From contig VHCW01000030.1 of the NCBI GenBank assembly GCA_016871575.1, positions 1 to 47,663 of the forward strand: a stretch of 47,663 nucleotides of DNA. Direction: 5' to 3'. Position numbers and translations under genes: made by a program. Numbering within the stretch: the first letter of the stretch is position 1; every line of letters begins with the position of its first letter. Of the stretch, positions 42,393-47,663 are shown in pieces. The notes beneath the pieces are model-generated. The model did not search any database. It was not told the DNA's origin and saw nothing but the letters and a program-made list of their open reading frames with translations. Source of the stretch: Verrucomicrobiota bacterium (lineage in GTDB: Bacteria > Verrucomicrobiota > Verrucomicrobiia > Palsa-1439).

Positions 42393-45300
42393 CTACGGCC
42401 CAAGACGGATGCGGTAGAAGAACGATGACGCGTTTGTTGCGCCGCCGGTGTGAACGTGGTTGGTGACGCTCTCGCCGACGCCGGGCACGTAAATCACCGG
42501 GTTGAAATCAGCGAAACCAGTGCCGGGAACCGAGTTCGTCTGCACCACGTAACTCTTCCCGCCGACGGCTGTCCATGTGATGCGAATGTCGTCACCCTCG
42601 CGCGCCATGCTGACGACACGCAGGCGCGAGGCACTGTTTGTCGGGATGGTGCCAGCCTGCGACTCTTTGAGGTTCGACATCCCATCGCCGTCATTATCGC
42701 CACCGGCGGTGAGGAGGATACCGTTGTTGATGAAGGTAAAGAAGAAATTGGTGTTACCGTAGATCACGTCAATGACGCCATTGTTGACCACGGGGCCGTA
42801 GAATGCCAGTGTCGCTCCGTTGGTGGCGTACATGGTTCCATTGTTGGTCACGGTGCCGGTGAAAGCAAACTGTCCGCTGGCGACTTCCGCGATAATCACT
42901 CCTTGGTTGAACAGGTTCCCGTTGAAGATGCCGCCGCCGCGCATGGTTTGGCTGGCAACCAGTGTCATGCCTCCCCCGGTGCGTCCCGTGACATCGAGCC
43001 GTCCGCCGCTGGCGATGGTGATGGTCGGGCTGTTGGTGAGGGTGGCGTTGCCACCGAGCGCCAGCGTGCCCTCGTCAATGCGCGTGAAACCGGTGTAGAG
43101 GTTCGTGCCGCTCAAGGTGAAGGTGCCAGGGCCGGTCTTGACGATGGCGATGTTGCCGCGGATATGGGCATTGTATTCGGAATTCGTGCCGGCCGGAACA
43201 TTCAGCGTCAATGTGCTCAAAGCCATGCCGCTGTTGGTCAGGATTCCTGCGGAGGTTGCCGAGCCGTGGATCAAGCCGGCGATTTGCTGGTCGAACCCGG
43301 CCATATCGAGCGTCACGGTGCCGGGTTCGTTGAGGTTGACGGTGGTGTTGGTCGGCAACACATTGTTCGCGCCGAGGAAGAACCGTCCCTCACTGAAGAC
43401 GGTCGAGCCGCCCCAATTGTTGTTCGTGTTGGTCAGGATGATGGTACCAGCCCGGAACAGCACCCTGAAGTTGTTGCCATTGTCGGTAATCGGCCCGCTG
43501 ATGGTGAGCGTGCCGCCACTGGTGCCGCCCGAAATGCGCGCGCCGTTCACGCAGATGACAATCGGTCCGCCCCAAGTGGCGCTGCCCGAATGAACTTGCA
43601 GCCCGCCATGGAGACCGGCAGCCGCATTGAAATTGTACAGTGTGACACCGCTGATCGTCACGCCGTCGGCCAAGTTAAGAAAACCGTGGGCGCCGCCAAA
43701 GCCGGCAGTGGCAATCCCGCTGACGCCAAGCGCGAAACGATTGCTTACCAACAACTGCCCGGCATTGACCACGGTTGCGCCGCTGTAGGTGTTGGAAGCC
43801 GTCAATGTGAGGATGCGGGAACCAAGCCGGGTGAGGCCGTTGCCGATCCCGTTATCGGTGATCTGGCCGGAAATCACCGTGTCGCTGTTGATGGTCAGCG
43901 TGCGGCTCCCGTTCGTCAAGAAGACGGTGCCGGCAAAGATGAGATTGCTGCCGCCGCTCAGGATCGTGGTGTCAGCAAGGAGCACGGCTGTATTGGCGAT
44001 GACGGTATTTGTGTTGGCGGCGGAACGGATCTGGCCGCCGTTCAGATACAAGACGCCGCTTCCGATGGTTGCGCCGGCAGCCAAAATCACCTTGCCGCTG
44101 TTGAGGATCGTGTCGCCGGTGTAGGCGTTGCTGACAGAGAGATTCACGGTGCCGGGGCCGGTGATGCTCAACGGATTGTCCCCGGTGATGATGCCGGCGG
44201 CGGTCAACGTGCCGTTGTTGATCGCCCAAGTGTTCGTGCCGGCGAGCACGACCGGCGCGGTGAGCGTGTACGTCCGGTTGCTGAGAACCGTGATGCCGTT
44301 GAGGATGCTCAGTTGCGCGCCACCGGAAGCGGCCACGAAGAAACTGGCGTTGCGATTGAAGACGAGATTGCTGACGGTGCGGCTGACGGAATCCACGATG
44401 CAGGTTGAGCCGCTGTTGCCGAAGATGACGGTGGCAGCGTTGTCCGGAACCCACGACGGCGACCACTTGGAGATGTCAGACCAGTTGCCGCTGGCGCTGG
44501 CGCTGATCCACGTCGAAGTAACGGGCGGGCCGACGATGATGGTTCGCGAGTTGGTGCTGACGCCGTCCGCGCTGCTGACAATGAGCCTGACGGTGTTCGT
44601 GCCGATGCCGTCGTAGGTGTGCGTGATGGCCGTGTCGGTAATGTTGGTATCGCTGCCGTCGCCAAAGTTCCAGTTGCGGTTCGTGATGGCGCCGACAGAG
44701 AGGTCGGTGAACGAAACGGCCAGCGGCATCCCGCCGTTGGTTGGGTTGGCGGTGAAGAAGGCGATGATCGTGTCGTTGCTGTTGATGATGCCGTTGTTCG
44801 TAAATCCGTCGTTGAAGACAAGACTGCCGCCACGGGCATACAGGAGGCCATTGTTGACGACGCCCGCATCGAAGACAATCGTCGCGCCGTTGGTGGCGAC
44901 GATGCTGCCGTTATTCGTCACCGAACCGGTGAAGGCCAATCCGATGCCGGTGCCGGCGAGAACCGTGCCGTTCACCAGCACGCTGCCGGAGATGGTGCCG
45001 TTGCCGGACAACATGGCGTTTTTCTGGACGGTCAAGAGGTTGGCAATCGAGAGCGAGCCGCCAAGCAGGTTCACCGTGGCATTGTTTGCGCCGTTGCCAA
45101 TGATCAAGTTGTTGGCAAACACGCGACCGTTGTCGGCGATGATGAGCGTGTTATCGGCGCCGTTATTGCCAACGTAGAGGTTGCCCGCATTGGTCCAAAT
45201 CGAGCCGTTGCCGGTCACGAATGCGCTGTTGCCGTTGGCCGTGGTGTTGCTGCCGATGAAGCCGTCGGTGTTGAACACGACACCGCCATTCGTGATGACC

Positions 45301-47633
45301 AGCGCATTGTTAGCGCCGTCGTTGCCGACGTAGAGGATGCTTCTGTTGCTCCAGACAGAACCGGAACCGACGACGAAGACGGTATTGCTGTTGCTTCCAA
45401 GCTGGTTGCCAAGGCGCCCGACGGTGTCGAACAGCGTGCCGCCCTCGGCGATGATCAGCGTGTTGCCGGAGCCAATGTTGCCAACGTTGAAGTTGCCGCT
45501 GTTGTCCCAGGCAGAGCCGCTGCCGGTGATGAGCGCGCGGTTGTTGACGCTGGCAGCCTCACTGCCAATGAAACCGTTCAAGCTTTGCACCAGCGCGCCG
45601 TTGCTGACCGTCAACTGATTGCTCGTGCCGATGTAGCCGACGTAGAAGTTGGCCGAATTACTCCAGATGGAGCCGGCTCCCGTCACCAATGCCGCATTGT
45701 TGCTGCTGGTGGAACTGGAGCCGATCCGGGCAGAACCGCTCAGCACCAGCGCCCCATTGGTGACGGTCAACTGGTTTCCCCGGCTGTTGTTGGAACCGAC
45801 AAACAGATTCGATGCATTGCTCCAGACCGAACCGCTGTCGGTGACCAACACCAAGTTGCCGCCCGTGCCGCCATCGTAGCCGATGTAGCCGTGCAGGTCT
45901 TGCACCACCGCGCCGTTGCTGATGGTCAACTGATTGCTGGTGCCATTCATTCGGACGCTGTTGGCGGGGAGATTCCATAGCGAGCCGGGATCGGTGACGA
46001 GCGCCACGTTGTTGCTGCTGCTTTCGTAGCGACCGATCCAAGCGACGCTGGTGTTTGCGACGCCGCCATTACTGATCGTCAGCGAGTTGCCAGAGCCGTA
46101 GCGACCGATGAATAAATCGCTGGTGGTTGTCCAAATGGAACCCGTACCTGCGATAATGACAGCGTTATTGTTGGCGCCATTGGTATATCCGAGGTAGCAG
46201 ATGGCGCTGTTCACAGCGCCGCCGTTGGCAATGGTCAGCATGTTGCCGGAGCCGGCGTAACCGACGTGGAACCAAGTGCCCGATATGTTCCAGAGCGAAC
46301 CGGAGCCGGTGACGATCATGCGATTGTTGTCATTGTCGCGGCCAATAACACCATCACTACTGCAGAATACCTGGCCTTGGTTGGTGATAATCACCGTGTT
46401 GTTCGCGCCCTCGAAGCCGAGATAAAGCTTGCCGTTGATGCGCCAGACCGAACCAGAGTCGCTAATGCTGACGACGTTATCGTTGGCGTTGGTGTATTGG
46501 CCAACATAACCATCGTCGCTGAACACCGCGCCGCCGTTGGTGACGACCAGCGTATTGCCGGGACCGTAGCGTCCGACCACGAAGCCGGCCGAGTTTGTCC
46601 AAATGGAACCGGGACCGGTCACCGTGACCGTGTTGTTGCTTGAATCAGTAGTGTAGGCGATGTAGCCGACTACATTTGCCAGTTGCGCCCCTCCGGCAAT
46701 CAACAGGCTGTTGCCGGATGTGTTGGTTCCGACCAAGAAGTTCCCTTGTTGCCGCCAAAGCCCGTTGCCCGTGGCGATGACCACGCCGCCGGTGGTTGCG
46801 GCACCGATCTGGTAGTTCTTCGTCAGCAATACGCCACCGGCAAAACTCACCGTGGCCGTTCCATTGCCGCCGAGCGTCACGGGAACCACCGTCCCATCCA
46901 GAGTGCCCGTGTTGATTGCCAGTTCACCGTCCACCTCCAGCGTCCCAAATCCGCCAGCGCCCGCTGTCAGCGTCACACCGCCGATGCTGAGCCGGCCTCC
47001 CGGACCGACCACGACGTTGACCATCGCCCACGACGGCGTCTCCACCGACAACGTATTCGTCGAGCCATCCGGCGCGGAGACCATCACAAACCAGTTCGTC
47101 AAAGTCCACGGCGCCAATACCGGCGTCTGAGAATCTACTGTCACGGTCTTGGTGTTGGCATTGGCGATCACCAAATAGGACTGCGTGTTTGTGGGAGCCA
47201 CTCCCAGCGACCAGCGAGCGTCTTCCCGCCACAGGCCATTGCCGGCGTCAATCCACGCGTTGGTGGTATCGGTCACGTTCTGGTAGGAGCCGTGGACGAC
47301 CAGACTGCCACCGGCGAAATCCGCCGTGCCCAGATTGAAAACAGTGCCAAAAAACTCGGCCACGCCGCCATTGACCGCGCGGAGCGTGCCGTAACTGACG
47401 ACGTTGCCCGCCACGCTCAACGTTCCTCCGTCGGCGCTCAGTGTTCCCCAATTCGCCACTCCCCCGGTGATGGTGCCCGAGCCGGCCACTGCGTTGCCAT
47501 TGGAAATGCCCAGCGAGGAAACCGACAAGGTTCCGTGGGCGCATCTTGACACTGCCACTATCATGGGGGCGTGAACGGCACCCCACCCACGTCTCACGAA
47601 CCACCAACCGTGAGAGGACCATGAACACATCAT
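42393..47633 (-). CDS. Giant repeat-rich secreted-type protein (autotransporter-associated beta-strand repeats, PKD domain); N-terminus uncertain
   Basis: The frame encodes about 1746 residues. Residues about 45-290 are Gly/Asn/Thr-rich beta strands. Residues about 289-846 hold about eleven repeats of roughly 52 residues (see the repeat feature). A PKD domain follows at about 955-1035 (NRNWNFGDGSDTNITDTAITHTYDGIGTNTVRL). Residues 1040-1600 carry autotransporter-associated beta-strand repeats, and the tail has DNDGDGMSNLKE with a C-terminal sandwich ending in FFYRIRLGP. No outer-membrane beta-barrel domain is seen. The first 34 residues (Trp/Arg-rich, no signal peptide) do not look native, and the frame has no stop to the window edge. 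The true start is therefore probably outside the window or lost. It could be a surface adhesin or a secreted structural protein. Confidence 0.75.
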   Translation of the reverse strand: MMCSWSSHGWWFVRRGWGAVHAPMIVAVSRCAHGTLSVSSLGISNGNAVAGSGTITGGVANWGTLSADGGTLSVAGNVVSYGTLRAVNGGVAEFFGTVFNLGTADFAGGSLVVHGSYQNVTDTTNAWIDAGNGLWREDARWSLGVAPTNTQSYLVIANANTKTVTVDSQTPVLAPWTLTNWFVMVSAPDGSTNTLSVETPSWAMVNVVVGPGGRLSIGGVTLTAGAGGFGTLEVDGELAINTGTLDGTVVPVTLGGNGTATVSFAGGVLLTKNYQIGAATTGGVVIATGNGLWRQQGNFLVGTNTSGNSLLIAGGAQLANVVGYIAYTTDSSNNTVTVTGPGSIWTNSAGFVVGRYGPGNTLVVTNGGAVFSDDGYVGQYTNANDNVVSISDSGSVWRINGKLYLGFEGANNTVIITNQGQVFCSSDGVIGRDNDNNRMIVTGSGSLWNISGTWFHVGYAGSGNMLTIANGGAVNSAICYLGYTNGANNNAVIIAGTGSIWTTTSDLFIGRYGSGNSLTISNGGVANTSVAWIGRYESSSNNVALVTDPGSLWNLPANSVRMNGTSNQLTISNGAVVQDLHGYIGYDGGTGGNLVLVTDSGSVWSNASNLFVGSNNSRGNQLTVTNGALVLSGSARIGSSSTSSNNAALVTGAGSIWSNSANFYVGYIGTSNQLTVSNGALVQSLNGFIGSEAASVNNRALITGSGSAWDNSGNFNVGNIGSGNTLIIAEGGTLFDTVGRLGNQLGSNSNTVFVVGSGSVWSNRSILYVGNDGANNALVITNGGVVFNTDGFIGSNTTANGNSAFVTGNGSIWTNAGNLYVGNNGADNTLIIADNGRVFANNLIIGNGANNATVNLLGGSLSIANLLTVQKNAMLSGNGTISGSVLVNGTVLAGTGIGLAFTGSVTNNGSIVATNGATIVFDAGVVNNGLLYARGGSLVFNDGFTNNGIINSNDTIIAFFTANPTNGGMPLAVSFTDLSVGAITNRNWNFGDGSDTNITDTAITHTYDGIGTNTVRLIVSSADGVSTNSRTIIVGPPVTSTWISASASGNWSDISKWSPSWVPDNAATVIFGNSGSTCIVDSVSRTVSNLVFNRNASFFVAASGGAQLSILNGITVLSNRTYTLTAPVVLAGTNTWAINNGTLTAAGIITGDNPLSITGPGTVNLSVSNAYTGDTILNSGKVILAAGATIGSGVLYLNGGQIRSAANTNTVIANTAVLLADTTILSGGSNLIFAGTVFLTNGSRTLTINSDTVISGQITDNGIGNGLTRLGSRILTLTASNTYSGATVVNAGQLLVSNRFALGVSGIATAGFGGAHGFLNLADGVTISGVTLYNFNAAAGLHGGLQVHSGSATWGGPIVICVNGARISGGTSGGTLTISGPITDNGNNFRVLFRAGTIILTNTNNNWGGSTVFSEGRFFLGANNVLPTNTTVNLNEPGTVTLDMAGFDQQIAGLIHGSATSAGILTNSGMALSTLTLNVPAGTNSEYNAHIRGNIAIVKTGPGTFTLSGTNLYTGFTRIDEGTLALGGNATLTNSPTITIASGGRLDVTGRTGGGMTLVASQTMRGGGIFNGNLFNQGVIIAEVASGQFAFTGTVTNNGTMYATNGATLAFYGPVVNNGVIDVIYGNTNFFFTFINNGILLTAGGDNDGDGMSNLKESQAGTIPTNSASRLRVVSMAREGDDIRITWTAVGGKSYVVQTNSVPGTGFADFNPVIYVPGVGESVTNHVHTGGATNASSFFYRIRLGP
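45096..46769 (-). repeat. Tandem array of about eleven 52-residue (156-bp) repeats in the giant protein
   Basis: Each unit reads like GSGSxWxNxxxLxVGxxGxxNxLxIxNGG followed by a GxIG segment and NNxVxVT. The conserved Trp falls at residues 293, 345, 397, 448, 501, 553, 604, 657, 709, 761 and 813, giving steps of 51-53. Copies are divergent in DNA, so the array is old rather than freshly amplified. Confidence 0.85.
47592..47615 (+). other. Hairpin overlapping a possible plus-strand ribosome site
   Basis: A 7-bp stem, TCTCACG (47592-47598) and CGTGAGA (47609-47615), with a 10-nt loop partly covers the purine-rich stretch gagagga (47612-47618) just before the ATG at 47621. It could be a translation-control hairpin or part of an element end. 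Short, so chance is possible. Confidence 0.3.
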
Positions 47634-47663
47634 CAGAACCAGCCCGCTCGCTGCGGGAACTGG
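47621..47663 (+). CDS. Possible start of a plus-strand gene running off the window
   Basis: An ATG preceded by gagaggacc opens a frame of 14 codons (MNTSSEPARSLREL) that continues to the window edge. If real, it is head-to-head with, and would overlap, the odd N-terminus of the giant protein, supporting a disrupted or truncated 5' end there. Too short to identify. Confidence 0.25.
   Translation, partial: MNTSSEPARSLREL

Noticed and set aside
42450-45980. Large plus-strand open frames opposite the giant repeat gene
   Set aside because: Repeat-driven antisense frames; composition shows no protein-like motifs and the sense strand has clear repeats and a PKD domain.
45096-46769. CRISPR-like regular repeats
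   Set aside because: The periodicity of about 156 bp is coding and diverged between copies, without short identical repeats and unique spacers.

Overview
The window reads as a chromosomal piece of a PVC-superphylum bacterium, most likely an uncultured member of the Verrucomicrobiota. That placement is an inference from gene content. It rests on several secreted DUF4838, DUF1080 and hydrazine-synthase-alpha-like proteins, a formylglycine sulfatase, five Tat-exported enzymes, and a giant beta-strand-repeat protein ending in a DNDGDG stretch plus a C-terminal sandwich domain typical of that phylum. The DNA is GC-rich and almost fully coding. No intergenic gap exceeds 300 bp; the largest is 237 bp, upstream of dnaK. 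I see no tRNA, rRNA, CRISPR array or intact insertion sequence.

Region A (1-11.9 kb) is catabolic and accessory. A leftward operon encodes a sulfatase, a lipoprotein sugar-binding protein and an RbsA-type ABC ATPase cut by the window edge. Divergent from it is a tandem pair of secreted N,N-dimethylformamidase-like proteins, followed by a DUF502 membrane protein and a CBS-domain protein. Next come a Sua5/TsaC tRNA-modification enzyme, a divergent pair of Tat-signal sugar-isomerase-like proteins, and a class I amidotransferase-like hydrolase.

Region B (11.9-26.3 kb) is mostly housekeeping. It holds a PpiD/SurA-like chaperone, pdxB, a truncated receptor with a C-terminal Cys4 module, and dnaK-groES-groEL with a strong terminator. 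It continues with rpoZ, two large polytopic membrane proteins, smpB, and a LysM lipoprotein-phoH-ybeY operon with a clear promoter, then a GNAT acetyltransferase. Protein folding and ribosome quality control dominate here.

Region C (26.4-42.3 kb) is a long leftward series of secreted degradative enzymes. These are an esterase, a sandwich-fold protein of unknown function, a CocE/X-Pro-peptidase-like hydrolase, two DUF4838 proteins, an M19 dipeptidase-like protein, a DUF1080 protein, a ceramidase-like protein, an aldo/keto-reductase-like Tat protein and a diheme HzsA-like protein. Short overlaps (ATGA) join several neighbours. A VapBC-type toxin-antitoxin pair sits in the middle. Two palindromic repeat elements lie here, one of them inside a coding sequence. 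The likely theme is breakdown of complex sulfated, acylated or amidated glycans or glycolipids in the periplasm or at the cell surface.

Region D (42.4 kb to the end) is one giant secreted-type protein gene. It carries about eleven copies of a roughly 52-residue repeat, a PKD domain, autotransporter-type beta-strand repeats and a C-terminal sandwich tail, but no visible beta-barrel. Its N-terminus looks unnatural and its frame stays open to the window edge, next to a possible opposite-strand gene start.
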